From positions 1 to 61,678 of the forward strand of contig QKIQ01000030.1 in assembly GCA_003249555.1 (NCBI GenBank): 61,678 nucleotides of DNA, in the 5' to 3' direction. The first letter of the stretch is position 1. The number at the start of each line of letters is the position of its first letter. This stretch comes from Clostridia bacterium. GTDB taxonomy: Bacteria; Bacillota; Clostridia; Christensenellales; SZUA-584. The position numbers and the translations under genes are program-made. The notes under the pieces are model-generated. The model searched no databases. It was not told the DNA's origin and saw only the letters and a program-made list of their open reading frames with translations. Positions 36,859-45,634 of the stretch are shown in pieces.

Positions 36859-37395
36859 TTATTTTACTAACTTTGCACCTTCGTCAAACGCTTTTTCGTT
36901 GATGGGAATCAAATGTGCTTTGCCTTTTCCCAGCACATATTCCACCGCTTCAATCACACTTTTTTTGGTGACCGCGTCGGAAGAAGCCACATAAGCACCC
37001 AGCATAACCACATTGGCCACGCGCGAGTTGCCGAGCTGCGCGGCAATATCGTTGACAGGAACATAATGCACTTCGATATCGGTGCGTGTTGCTTTTTTAT
37101 CTATCAGCGAAGAGTTGATAAATAGCTTGCCGCCCGGCTTCAATGCGCTTTCAAACTTGTCAAGCGATGGCTTGTTCATCACGATCACCGCGTCGGCTTC
37201 CGTAACAACGGGGGAACCAACAGGCTCGTCTGAGACGATGACACTGCAGTTCGCTGTGCCGCCGCGCATCTCGGGCCCGTAAGACGGCAACCAAGACACG
37301 TTTTTATCCTCAATCATGCCGGCATATGCTGTCAGCTGTCCCATAAGAAGAACGCCCTGTCCGCCAAAGCCCGCCATGATGATTTCGCTTATCAT
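36859..37395 (-). CDS. 2-oxoacid:ferredoxin oxidoreductase gamma subunit
   Basis: A 178-aa subunit of the POR/KOR/VOR superfamily. The signature MAGFGGQGVLLMGQLTAYAG opens the protein, followed by SYGPEMRGGTANCSV, typical of the gamma domain that helps bind CoA. It is last in a four-gene minus-strand operon with one base between it and the beta subunit. In combination with the alpha, beta and ferredoxin genes it forms a KorABCD/VorABCD-type enzyme that oxidatively decarboxylates 2-oxoacids to acyl-CoA and reduces ferredoxin, or runs in reverse. Confidence 0.92.
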   Translation of the reverse strand: MISEIIMAGFGGQGVLLMGQLTAYAGMIEDKNVSWLPSYGPEMRGGTANCSVIVSDEPVGSPVVTEADAVIVMNKPSLDKFESALKPGGKLFINSSLIDKKATRTDIEVHYVPVNDIAAQLGNSRVANVVMLGAYVASSDAVTKKSVIEAVEYVLGKGKAHLIPINEKAFDEGAKLVK

Positions 37396-37396
37396 A

Positions 37397-38134
37397 TTAT
37401 TTCGCCTCCTTAAAAACGCCTAGCGGATAATATGGGATCATGTTTTCCTTGAGCCACTTGATCGCTTCAACGGGGGAGAGGCCCCAGTTTGTCGGGCAGG
37501 TAGAAAGGATTTCGACGAGGGAAAAGCCTTTGCCGGACATTTGTGTTTCAAACGCTTTTTTGATGGCCTTTTTGGCTTTGTTAATATTGGGTACGTCATG
37601 CAAAGACACGCGCTCGATATATGCCGCGCCGTCCAGCGTGGAAAGCATTTCAGATACGCGCACGGGATAGCCGCAATGGCTTGCATCGCGTCCAAAAGGT
37701 GATGTCGTTGTCTTTTGACCCACAAGTGTTGTTGGCGCCATTTGACCGCCTGTCATGCCGTATATCGCGTTGTTGATAAACACCGCGGTGATTTTCTCGC
37801 CGCGTGCAGCGGCATGAACGATCTCCGCCGCACCGATGGAAGCGAGATCGCCGTCTCCCTGATAAGTAAAAACAAGGTTCTCGGGATGTACGCGCTTGGC
37901 ACCTGTGGCCACTGCAGGTGCACGGCCATGTGCCGCTTCGTACATATCTATATCAAGATATTTGTATGCAAATACTGCGCAGCCCACAGGGGCCACGCCA
38001 ATGGCTTTTTCTTTTAATTCCAATTCTTCAATACACTCGGCGACAAGACGGTGCGCAATGCCGTGGGTACAGCCGGGGCAATAATGAAAAGGAACGTCGC
38101 GGAGTAAAGGCGTTTTTTTGAATACCACAGCCAT
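37397..38134 (-). CDS. 2-oxoacid:ferredoxin oxidoreductase beta subunit (ThDP-binding)
   Basis: A 245-aa ThDP-binding subunit. It has YCPGCTHGIAHRLVAE at about residues 17-32, where the cysteines hold a cluster near ThDP; the pyrophosphate motif is YQGDGDLASIGAAEIVHAAARGE with NNAIYGMTGGQMAPTT after it. This short form with GDGDLASIG fits the VOR/KOR branch of Clostridia. One base separates it from the alpha gene upstream and from gamma downstream, a tight operon. The substrate, branched 2-oxoacids versus 2-oxoglutarate, is not decided by the motifs; the neighbouring ilv operon favours branched ones. Confidence 0.92.
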   Translation of the reverse strand: MAVVFKKTPLLRDVPFHYCPGCTHGIAHRLVAECIEELELKEKAIGVAPVGCAVFAYKYLDIDMYEAAHGRAPAVATGAKRVHPENLVFTYQGDGDLASIGAAEIVHAAARGEKITAVFINNAIYGMTGGQMAPTTLVGQKTTTSPFGRDASHCGYPVRVSEMLSTLDGAAYIERVSLHDVPNINKAKKAIKKAFETQMSGKGFSLVEILSTCPTNWGLSPVEAIKWLKENMIPYYPLGVFKEAK

Positions 38135-38135
38135 G

Positions 38136-39197
38136 CTACATTCCCTCCTTAATCTCTTTTAATTTCTCTATAATTTGATTCGGTGTGGGGATAACACCGC
38201 CCGTTGTGCCAAAGAAGGAAACCGGACGTGCCCCGTTTACAGCAAGACGAACGTCTTCCACCATTTGCCCTGTGCTCATTTCCACAGTCAGAAAGGCTTT
38301 TACCTGTTTGGCTGCTTCTCTAATCGGCTGCGATGGGAACGGCCAGATCGTAATAGGACGAATGAGCCCTGCTTTGATACCCAATTCTTTACGCGCATTT
38401 GTGATGGCGTTGCGCGCAATGCGAGACGTGGTGCCGTAGGCCACGATGCAAATATCAGCATCATCCATCATGAATTGCTCGTACTGTGTCTCGTTCTTTT
38501 CAATCTCACGGTATACACCTTGCATCCGTTTATTCACAGCGCTCATCTCTTCCGCTTCAATGTAAAGCGAATTGATGATGGCGCGCTCTCTTGTGCCGTC
38601 ATATCCTTTGGCCGCCCATGTTTTCTCAGGCAACTGGCGCTTTTTGGGCTGCTTGAATTCGACAGGCTCCATCATCTGGCCGATCATGCCGTCACCAAGA
38701 ACAAGCGCAGGCACACGGTAATAATCGGATGCTTCAAACGCTTCCATCACACAATCTGCCGCTTCCTGTACGGACGATGGCGCGTAAACGATGAGACGGT
38801 AATCACCGTGGCCACCGCCTTTAACAGACTGGAAATAATCACCTTGGGAAGGTAATATGCCGCCAAGCCCTGGCCCGCTGCGAACCATATTGACGATCAC
38901 GCAGGGCAGCTCCGCACACGCGATATAGCTGATACCTTCCTGCTTTAAGCTGATGCCGGGTGATGAAGATGATGTCATCACGCGCGCGCCCGCACCGGCC
39001 GCACCGTAAACCATGTTGATCGCGGACACCTCGGATTCGGCCTGTAAAAATGTGCCGCCAACCTCCGGCATACGCCGAGACATGTACTCTGGAATTTGAT
39101 TCTGAGGCGTAATCGGGTATCCGAAAAAGTAACGGCATCCTGCCTGAATAGCCGCTTCTGCGATCGCCTCATTGCCTTTCATTAAAATTCTTGCCAT
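38136..39197 (-). CDS. 2-oxoacid:ferredoxin oxidoreductase alpha subunit (VorB-like)
   Basis: A 353-aa subunit with the pyrimidine-binding domain of ThDP (YFFGYPITPQNQIPEYM, QAESEVSAINMVYGAAGAGAR, MTSSSSPGISLKQEGI) and the C-terminal domain (about 230-350). Such proteins are named VorB, 3-methyl-2-oxobutanoate dehydrogenase alpha, in Clostridia. AAGGTGG lies upstream of ATG 39197. With the ferredoxin, beta and gamma genes it forms one enzyme acting on 2-oxoisovalerate or related acids, generating reduced ferredoxin during branched-chain amino acid breakdown or fixing CO2 onto acyl-CoA in reverse. Confidence 0.92.
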   Translation of the reverse strand: MARILMKGNEAIAEAAIQAGCRYFFGYPITPQNQIPEYMSRRMPEVGGTFLQAESEVSAINMVYGAAGAGARVMTSSSSPGISLKQEGISYIACAELPCVIVNMVRSGPGLGGILPSQGDYFQSVKGGGHGDYRLIVYAPSSVQEAADCVMEAFEASDYYRVPALVLGDGMIGQMMEPVEFKQPKKRQLPEKTWAAKGYDGTRERAIINSLYIEAEEMSAVNKRMQGVYREIEKNETQYEQFMMDDADICIVAYGTTSRIARNAITNARKELGIKAGLIRPITIWPFPSQPIREAAKQVKAFLTVEMSTGQMVEDVRLAVNGARPVSFFGTTGGVIPTPNQIIEKLKEIKEGM

Positions 39198-39239
39198 TAT
39201 TAAGCCACCTTGTCAATATTGTTAAGCCGATCAGGCTCT

Positions 39240-39446
39240 CTATTTCTCTACGGTCAACACAAAGTCCGGGCACATTTTTGCGCAGTTTGCGCACCCGATA
39301 CATAAAGACATATCCGTGATTTCGACGGGATTATAGCCTTTTGCGTTGATGCTTGTCTGAGAAAGAACAACGATGTTTTTGGGACACACCGTTACGCACA
39401 GCCCGCAGCCTTTGCAGGCATCTTTGTCTATTATCACTTTTGCCAC
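39240..39446 (-). CDS. 2x4Fe-4S ferredoxin (delta subunit of the oxidoreductase)
   Basis: A 68-aa bacterial-type ferredoxin with two CxxCxxCxxxCP motifs: CKGCGLCVTVCPKNI and CIGCANCAKMCPDFV. It opens the four-gene oxidoreductase operon and precedes the alpha gene by 42 bases. In KorD/VorD-type complexes this subunit passes electrons from the ThDP-bound intermediate to free ferredoxin. A good promoter lies at 39481-39510 on the minus strand. A free ferredoxin is the only alternative; position strongly favours the delta subunit. Confidence 0.93.
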   Translation of the reverse strand: MAKVIIDKDACKGCGLCVTVCPKNIVVLSQTSINAKGYNPVEITDMSLCIGCANCAKMCPDFVLTVEK

Positions 39447-39480
39447 AGTTTTTCCCCTTTATGCCTTAAAATTATTTTTA

Positions 39481-39510
39481 ACGATACCACATAAAAGTGA
39501 AAAAAGTCAA
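39481..39510 (-). promoter_or_regulatory. Promoter of the vor-like operon
   Basis: On the minus strand, TTGACT (39505-39510) and TATCGT (39481-39486) are 18 bases apart, 35 bases before the ferredoxin start. Confidence 0.65.
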
Positions 39511-39584
39511 TGGCTCATACTATATGTAGATATGTCATTTAGAAAGGATGTGCATTGTTCACGAATGCTTCACACCTTAAACAG

Positions 39585-39613
39585 TTGATTAAGCATGTGC
39601 CAAGTGGTAGAAT
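39585..39613 (+). promoter_or_regulatory. Promoter of secA
   Basis: TTGATT at 39585-39590 and TAGAAT at 39608-39613 with a 17-base spacer, about 70 bases before the secA start. It is divergent from the vor-like promoter. The rest of the 39447-39683 gap shows no gene. Confidence 0.65.
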
Positions 39614-39683
39614 GATACAGTATTTGCTGCTGATAAAGCCAGTGATGCAATTCAATCGTTTTTTACGATGAGAAGGGAATACT

Positions 39684-42356
39684 ATGGGTCTTTTAAAAAA
39701 TGTGATTGCCGGCAGCAACGACTCCCGGCTAAAGAAAATACGCAAGATTGCGGATGCGGTGGAAGCGCTGGAAAGCCAATTTAAGTCGCTCAGTGACAGC
39801 GAGCTTACCGCAAAAACCGCTGAATTTAAAGAACGTTATGCCAAAGGTGAAAGCCTTGATGACATGCTTCCAGAAGTGTTTGCTCAGGTAAGAGAAGCAT
39901 CCAGCCGTGTGCTTGGAATGCGGCACTTTAATGTACAGCTTATCGGCGGTATTGTGCTGCATCAGGGGCGCATCGCCGAAATGAAAACAGGCGAAGGAAA
40001 AACGCTTGCCGCCACGCTGGCCGTTTGCCTCAACGCCCTCACTGGCAAGGGCGTTCATGTGATAACAGTAAATGATTACCTCGCAAAGAGAGACTCTGAA
40101 TGGATGGGCAAGCTGTATTCCTTCCTTGGTTTCACCGTAGGGCTTGTTATTCACGAAGTTTCGCCTGAGGAACGGCGAAATGCATATCGCTGCGACATCG
40201 TATACGGCACCAACAACGAGTTTGGATTCGATTACCTTCGCGACAATATGGTGGTGCGCAAGGAACGCATGGTACAGCGTGATCTGTATTTTGCCGTTGT
40301 CGACGAGGTAGACAGCATACTCATAGACGAAGCGAGGACGCCTCTTATTATTTCCGGCGCCGGTGAAAAGAGCACCGACATGTATACGACAGTTGATCGT
40401 TTTGTTCGCCAGCTCAAAGAAGAGTTGGATTTTACGATTGACGAAAAACTAAAAGCCATTAATTTAACCGAACTTGGCGTCGGCAAGTGTGAAAAAGCAT
40501 TTGGGGTTGAGAACCTTTCGGATATCGAAAACACAGAGCTTTACCACCATATCAATCAGGCACTTAAAGCCAACAACCTCATGAAACGCGATATCGACTA
40601 TGTCGTGAAAGACGGGCAAGTTGTGATTGTGGACGAGTTTACCGGGCGTCTGATGGTGGGACGCCGCTATTCTGAGGGGCTTCACCAGGCAATTGAAGCC
40701 AAGGAAAACGTGAAGGTAGAGCGCGAAACACGCACGCTGGCAACCATCACTTTCCAGAACTATTTCCGTATGTACGACAAGCTTTCGGGCATGACAGGTA
40801 CGGCGAAAACGGAAGAGGATGAATTTCAGGGCATTTACAACCTCGACGTTGTGCAGATACCCACAAACAAACCAATGATTCGCGAAGACATGAACGACGT
40901 GATCTACGCGACGGAAGAAGGCAAATTCCGCGCTGTCGTTGAGGAAATTAAGCGTGTTCATGAAACGGGACGGCCTGTATTGGTTGGCACAGTGTCGGTG
41001 GAAAAATCCGAACGGCTGTCTGGTATGCTCGTTAGAACGGGTGTAAAGCACAATGTTTTGAATGCAAAAAATCACGAGAAAGAAGCGCTAATTGTAGCGC
41101 AGGCGGGCAAAAAAGGTGCTGTGACGATTGCAACAAACATGGCAGGCCGAGGTACCGATATCATACTCGGAGGCAACCCGGATTTTTCTGCGCGTGCGGA
41201 TATGCGCCTCGAAGACTTTACTGATGAATTGATAGAGCAGGCTGTGGGGCATGCGCCGACGGATAATGAGGACATTAAAAGATCACGCAAGCGTTATGCC
41301 GAACTGCTTGATAAACACAAAAAATCTATGCAGCCGGAGCATGATGAAGTCGTTCGTTTGGGCGGTTTGCATATCGTTGGTACAGAGCGGCATGAATCAC
41401 GCCGCATAGACAACCAGCTCAGAGGCCGTTCCGGTCGCCAGGGCGATCCCGGATCATCGGTGTTCTTTATATCTTTGTCAGACGATTTGATGCGTCTTTT
41501 TGGCGGCGAACGTGTGCAAGGCATCATGAGCGCAGTCAGCAAAAGCGACGATATTCCGATCGCTGCCGGTCTGTTAACTCGTCAGATTGAATCCGCGCAA
41601 AAGCGCATTGAAGCGCGCAATTATGAGATAAGAAAGAACGTGCTGCAATATGACGATGTCATGAATAAGCAGCGAGAGCTTATTTACTCTCAACGGCGCG
41701 CTGTACTTACGGGCGAAGATATGCGCGAAAATGTTGTTAATATGCTTGACGGGCTAGTGGGCGAAATGGTGGCGGTTTATTGTCCGGCCAATATTTTTCC
41801 AGAGGAATGGGACATCGACGGCTTAACGGAGTACTTGAACAAGGTATTCCTGCCAAGGGGAATGACGCTTTTTAAAGCTGAAGAGATCGAAGAATTAACA
41901 CCCGAGAAGGCAAAGCAAGGCATACTTAAAACTGCGCTCGAATTGTATAAGCAAAAAGAAGACGAAATTGAATCAGGCGGGCAGAGTATGCGCGAAATCG
42001 AGCGCATTATACTGCTGCGCGTGGTGGATGAAAAATGGATGGCGCATATTGACGCGATGGATCAGCTGCGGCAGGGCATCGGTCTTCGCGCCTATGGTCA
42101 GCGCGACCCCATCATCGAATATCGCAACGAGGGATTTGACATGTTTGAAGAGATGGTACGTGAGATCCAGCAGGATACGCTGACAATGCTTTTCCATGTG
42201 AAACTGACGTCTAAACCGCAACAGCGTGAAGCGCCCAAAGCGGTAGAACCGCCGAAGAAAGTGCTGGACGCCAGCGGCAACAAGGTCGGACGCAATTCGC
42301 CGTGTCCATGCGGCAGCGGCAAAAAATACAAAAACTGCTGCGGACAGGAGCAGTAA
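39684..42356 (+). CDS. secA: Preprotein translocase ATPase SecA
   Basis: An 890-aa motor that pushes unfolded preproteins through SecYEG with ATP. Walker A is MKTGEGKT at 100-107; [18 protein letters not shown] is the DEAD-like Walker [15 protein letters not shown] and [11 protein letters not shown] the helicase motifs, and [22 protein letters not shown] the motif VI region, written here as GTERHESRR and [13 protein letters not shown]. The C-terminus ends in a SEC-C zinc site, [14 protein letters not shown]. Full length, single copy in the window. AAGGGA precedes ATG 39684, and prfB follows after 9 bases; the secA-prfB pair is conserved in many Firmicutes. Confidence 0.97.
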   Translation: MGLLKNVIAGSNDSRLKKIRKIADAVEALESQFKSLSDSELTAKTAEFKERYAKGESLDDMLPEVFAQVREASSRVLGMRHFNVQLIGGIVLHQGRIAEMKTGEGKTLAATLAVCLNALTGKGVHVITVNDYLAKRDSEWMGKLYSFLGFTVGLVIHEVSPEERRNAYRCDIVYGTNNEFGFDYLRDNMVVRKERMVQRDLYFAVVDEVDSILIDEARTPLIISGAGEKSTDMYTTVDRFVRQLKEELDFTIDEKLKAINLTELGVGKCEKAFGVENLSDIENTELYHHINQALKANNLMKRDIDYVVKDGQVVIVDEFTGRLMVGRRYSEGLHQAIEAKENVKVERETRTLATITFQNYFRMYDKLSGMTGTAKTEEDEFQGIYNLDVVQIPTNKPMIREDMNDVIYATEEGKFRAVVEEIKRVHETGRPVLVGTVSVEKSERLSGMLVRTGVKHNVLNAKNHEKEALIVAQAGKKGAVTIATNMAGRGTDIILGGNPDFSARADMRLEDFTDELIEQAVGHAPTDNEDIKRSRKRYAELLDKHKKSMQPEHDEVVRLGGLHIVGTERHESRRIDNQLRGRSGRQGDPGSSVFFISLSDDLMRLFGGERVQGIMSAVSKSDDIPIAAGLLTRQIESAQKRIEARNYEIRKNVLQYDDVMNKQRELIYSQRRAVLTGEDMRENVVNMLDGLVGEMVAVYCPANIFPEEWDIDGLTEYLNKVFLPRGMTLFKAEEIEELTPEKAKQGILKTALELYKQKEDEIESGGQSMREIERIILLRVVDEKWMAHIDAMDQLRQGIGLRAYGQRDPIIEYRNEGFDMFEEMVREIQQDTLTMLFHVKLTSKPQQREAPKAVEPPKKVLDASGNKVGRNSPCPCGSGKKYKNCCGQEQ

Positions 42357-42365
42357 GAGGGAACT

Positions 42366-43466
42366 ATGCTGACAATAGATGAAGCCAAACAGGCATTGAC
42401 AGAAATAAAAACACTTGCCAAAGAAACCGAAACAGCTCTTGGGATTGACACGCTGAAAAATGAATTGAGTGAACTGCAATCACAGATGGAAGCACCCGGT
42501 TTCTGGGATGATATTAAAGAAGCACATAAGGTTAATAAAAAGGTGAAACCCATAGAAGACAAACTGGAGCAATTCGGAAAGCTCACGCAAAGGCTGGATG
42601 ACGCATCTGTGATGCTGGAGCTTGTGGAAGAATCAGGCGATGACGATATGGCGGAAGAGCTTTCAAACGAATTGGCGTCTTTAAGAAAAGATGTATCAGA
42701 ACTTCGATTAAAGGCGCTGCTGCGAGGCGAATATGATTCCAATGGTGCGATACTTTCGCTGCATGCCGGTGCGGGTGGTACCGAAGCGCAGGACTGGGTG
42801 GAAATGCTTTACCGCATGTACACTCGCTGGTCTGAACGTAAAAAGTATACGGTTCGTGTGCTCGATTTTCTTGCCGGAGATGAGGCAGGCGTAAAGAGCG
42901 TGACGTTCGAAGTCATCGGGCTGAACGCTTACGGTTACTTGAAAGCGGAAAAGGGTGTGCACAGGCTTGTGCGCATATCGCCTTTCGATTCATCCGCAAG
43001 ACGGCATACGTCGTTCGCGTCGCTTGATGTGATGCCGGATCTGGAGGATGACGACGCGGATATCGACATCAATCCGGATGACCTGCGCGTGGATACGTAT
43101 CGTTCCTCGGGTGCGGGCGGTCAGCATGTCAACAAAACGGAATCTGCCATACGCATCACGCATTTGCCCTCGGGTATCGTAGTGCAGTGTCAGAACGAAC
43201 GCTCCCAAATTCAAAACAGGGAGACCGCGATGCGCATGCTTAAATCGAAACTCATTGAAAAGCGTGAAAGCGAAAAAATGAAGGAAATACAAGAAATCAA
43301 AGGCGAGATGAAAAAGATAGAATGGGGCAGCCAAATCCGTTCATATGTATTCCATCCATACAGTATGGTCAAAGATCACCGCACAGGCGAAGAAACAGGC
43401 AACGTGGCCGCAGTGATGGACGGTGAACTGAACGCATTTATTAACGCTTATCTGGCGAGTTCTTAA
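42366..43466 (+). CDS. prfB: Peptide chain release factor 2, no programmed frameshift
   Basis: A 366-aa RF2 that ends translation at UGA and UAA. The stop-recognition tripeptide SPF is at 205-207 and the catalytic GGQ at 251-253 (GAGGQHVNKTESA). The reading frame is continuous from ATG 42366: there is no in-frame UGA after an SD-like CTTTGA slip site near codon 25, where most bacteria have the autoregulatory +1 frameshift. It follows secA by 9 bases with AGAGGGA upstream. The N-terminal helical domain (about 10-110) is complete. Confidence 0.96.
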   Translation: MLTIDEAKQALTEIKTLAKETETALGIDTLKNELSELQSQMEAPGFWDDIKEAHKVNKKVKPIEDKLEQFGKLTQRLDDASVMLELVEESGDDDMAEELSNELASLRKDVSELRLKALLRGEYDSNGAILSLHAGAGGTEAQDWVEMLYRMYTRWSERKKYTVRVLDFLAGDEAGVKSVTFEVIGLNAYGYLKAEKGVHRLVRISPFDSSARRHTSFASLDVMPDLEDDDADIDINPDDLRVDTYRSSGAGGQHVNKTESAIRITHLPSGIVVQCQNERSQIQNRETAMRMLKSKLIEKRESEKMKEIQEIKGEMKKIEWGSQIRSYVFHPYSMVKDHRTGEETGNVAAVMDGELNAFINAYLASS

Positions 43467-43468
43467 TA

Positions 43469-44290
43469 ATGTATACTGCGGTTATTTTTTATTTTAGCGG
43501 AACGGGCAATACATGGTGGGTTGCAGACAAAATCAAGCGGCAGCTGGACGCAAAGAATATCAACGCGTCTGCCGTGTCGATTGATACGCTGACGCCCAAG
43601 AAAGCAGATTGGTGGATTAAAACTGCCGATCTTGTTATGTTGGGTTGGCCTGTTTACGGTTCGGATCTGCCGGAGCCTGTTAAACGCTTCATCGATGCTT
43701 TGCCGAAATCGGAAAAGGGAAAGCATGTCCATGTGTTTTGCACGCAGATGGGCTTTTCGGGAGACGGCGCATATGTGGCACATAAACGGCTCAAAGGTAA
43801 GAGGCTTATCATTGATACGGCTGATCATTTTATAATGCCATCCAATTTGAGCATGTCCCATGGTTTTTTTGCTACACCTGACGAACATAAGATTAAGCGC
43901 ATCGTAGGCAGTGCTGAAAAGCACGTGGAACAATATGTTGAGCGGCTGCTATCGGGCCGTGTACGGATTAAAGGACGATATAGCTGTATTCTTGGCATAC
44001 TGCAGCGCTGGCCTTACCGTTTGTATCGAAAAAAAGCGCGCAATTTGGTGGGCGTAGATGCATCGAGGTGTACACGTTGCGGTTTATGTGCAGAACTTTG
44101 TCCGATGAATAATATCACCATCAAAGACATACCGGAGTTTGCGGGAAATTGCGCACAGTGTCTGCGATGTTATTCGTTTTGTCCAACAAGCGCCATAACA
44201 TATTATGGTCATGTTCGCGATGAAAAAAAACACGGCAAACCCTATTTTGTGCCCGATAAGCATTTCACACCCTCTTCGTTAATCAAATAG
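43469..44290 (+). CDS. EFR1-type flavodoxin/ferredoxin fusion
   Basis: A 273-aa protein. The N-terminal flavodoxin-like domain (about 1-150) holds the FMN phosphate loop SGTGNT at 10-15. The C-terminal part carries two 4Fe-4S motifs: CTRCGLCAELCPMNNI and CAQCLRCYSFCPTSAI. This layout defines the EFR1 family of electron-transfer proteins in anaerobes; partner and reaction are unknown. It begins 3 bases after the prfB stop, likely by read-through of the secA-prfB transcript. Nothing else nearby suggests a specific redox partner, though the Vor-type enzyme is 4 kb away. Confidence 0.88.
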   Translation: MYTAVIFYFSGTGNTWWVADKIKRQLDAKNINASAVSIDTLTPKKADWWIKTADLVMLGWPVYGSDLPEPVKRFIDALPKSEKGKHVHVFCTQMGFSGDGAYVAHKRLKGKRLIIDTADHFIMPSNLSMSHGFFATPDEHKIKRIVGSAEKHVEQYVERLLSGRVRIKGRYSCILGILQRWPYRLYRKKARNLVGVDASRCTRCGLCAELCPMNNITIKDIPEFAGNCAQCLRCYSFCPTSAITYYGHVRDEKKHGKPYFVPDKHFTPSSLIK

Positions 44291-44368
44291 AGTTTTATTA
44301 CAAAAAGTATACATCACTATACAGTGGCATATATTTTAGTGAGCCATCTCATGCAAAGGAGTGTTGTC

Positions 44369-44668
44369 ATGTATATTGAAGAGCAAAGAGAAAGACCCGT
44401 TAATAAAGCGCCTCACAAGGTTGTTATTGATTCGCGGGAAAAGATCATTATCACGGCTGTGGAAGACGTCGATAGTTTCAATGAGGTTGAAGTTATACTG
44501 CTTACCAATCATGGTTTTATCACAATCACTGGAGAAGACCTGCACATCAATAAACTGAATCTTGACGATGGGCAGCTTGTGGTGGAAGGAAAGATTCAAA
44601 GCGTCGATTATGCTGACCACGAGGAAGAACGAACGAAACGCGGCGTTTTTTCCAAGATGTTTAGGTAA
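44369..44668 (+). CDS. yabP: Sporulation protein YabP
   Basis: A 99-aa protein of the YabP/YqfC family, needed for spore coat or cortex development in relatives. The body is a single beta-rich domain (residues about 18-80) with HKVVIDSREKIIITAVEDVDSF and ITITGEDLHINKLNLDDGQL, given here in parts. AAAGGAG lies about 9 bases before ATG 44369; the longer frame from 44324 has no such site. yabQ follows after 7 bases. In most Clostridia an HU gene or a small S4 RNA-binding gene precedes yabP; here the plus-strand neighbour is EFR1, and HU lies 6 kb away on the other strand. Confidence 0.92.
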   Translation: MYIEEQRERPVNKAPHKVVIDSREKIIITAVEDVDSFNEVEVILLTNHGFITITGEDLHINKLNLDDGQLVVEGKIQSVDYADHEEERTKRGVFSKMFR

Positions 44669-44675
44669 GTGCAGC

Positions 44676-45011
44676 ATGGAAACGACGGTGCCTCAAATCT
44701 ATATATTCCTAATCACGTTATACGGCGGCATGATAGCCGGGTTCGCTTATGACGTTTACAGGGGGATACGCAGGTCTTTTAAGACAGGCAGATGGGTAAC
44801 GGCATTGCTCGATACCATGTTCATCATCACACTTGGGGCGATTGTCGTGGCTGTTATGTATGCTGCTAATGCGGGCGAGCTTCGGCTTTATACGTTTGTC
44901 GGATTTGTGCTGGGATTTGCGCTATACATGGCTGGAGTATCGCCTTTCTTATCCTTTTTAGCGAAGAAACTAAGAAAATGGCTCTCTAAAAACAAAGATA
45001 ATAATAAATAA
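44676..45011 (+). CDS. yabQ: Sporulation membrane protein YabQ
   Basis: A 111-aa protein with about three membrane segments (residues near 8-26, 42-65 and 70-90) and a cationic C-terminus (KKLRKWLSKNKD). YFLITLYGGMIAGFAYDVYRG-like wording (IYIFLITLYGG, FAYDVYRGIRR) is the YabQ hallmark. In Bacillus it localises to the forespore outer membrane and is needed for cortex formation. I start at ATG 44676, 7 bases past yabP; the longer frame from 44562 overlaps yabP by 107 bases. divIC follows after a 130-base gap. Confidence 0.9.
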   Translation: METTVPQIYIFLITLYGGMIAGFAYDVYRGIRRSFKTGRWVTALLDTMFIITLGAIVVAVMYAANAGELRLYTFVGFVLGFALYMAGVSPFLSFLAKKLRKWLSKNKDNNK

Positions 45012-45141
45012 GGTTATTTTGGAATATCCATAGGAGTCGTTTGTTTTTTGTCGAAATAAATAATGATGTTTAAGCATGCAATAAATGGTTTATTAACCGA
45101 TAAAGAGATGAAATATCATCCAGGTCATTTTGTGAGGGCAT

Positions 45142-45459
45142 ATGAAAAAGCGAAAAGTGAAATTTAGGTTCAAGCTGATGCTGTTGGCCTTTTTTCTGGT
45201 TTATGTGGGGGTATCTATCTATATTCAGCAGACGAATATCAACACATTGCTAGATGAGCAGAAGGTTTTAAACGAGCAATATGAGCAAACGAAATTAGAA
45301 AAAGACCGACTTGAACACAAAAACGAATATATGAACACAAAGGACTACGTGGAAAACGAAGCCCGTGAGAAATTTGGTTTTGTGTATAAAAACGAGTATG
45401 TCCTTTCACCTGATGAGGATAATACAGATGAGATTAAGGACAATGAAGATAAGCAATAA
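45142..45459 (+). CDS. divIC: Septum formation initiator (DivIC/FtsB family)
   Basis: A 105-aa bitopic protein: cationic start (MKKRKVKFRFK), one transmembrane helix (about 11-29), then an extracellular coiled coil (about 35-70) rich in Glu, Lys and Gln, and a DYVENEAREKFGFVYKNEYV motif typical of the family, ending in an acidic tail. It bridges FtsL and FtsQ/DivIB in the division complex. Placement after yabP-yabQ is the conserved order of Firmicutes. GAGGG precedes ATG 45142. A terminator at 45485-45510 follows. Confidence 0.92.
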   Translation: MKKRKVKFRFKLMLLAFFLVYVGVSIYIQQTNINTLLDEQKVLNEQYEQTKLEKDRLEHKNEYMNTKDYVENEAREKFGFVYKNEYVLSPDEDNTDEIKDNEDKQ

Positions 45460-45484
45460 AACAAGCATAGATTTAATGGTTGTT

Positions 45485-45510
45485 AACTCATTCGTTTGAA
45501 TGAGTTTTTT
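45485..45510 (+). terminator. Terminator after divIC
   Basis: AACTCATTC (45485-45493) pairs perfectly with GAATGAGTT (45498-45506) around GTTT, followed by TTTT. A strong intrinsic terminator. Confidence 0.88.
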
Positions 45511-45634
45511 ATATATTGTTCTAGGATGCATCATTTACGGGATTGAATACTTGGGCTTTGCCTTGCTGACTTCTCAGATAAGCGTTATCATAGAAAAAAA
45601 TATAAATTTGGCATCATTAAGGAGGATACTCAAA

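Noticed and set aside
39729..40154. Long minus-strand frames opposite secA and many other genes
   Set aside because: They mirror well-conserved coding sequence on the other strand and lack ribosome binding sites.
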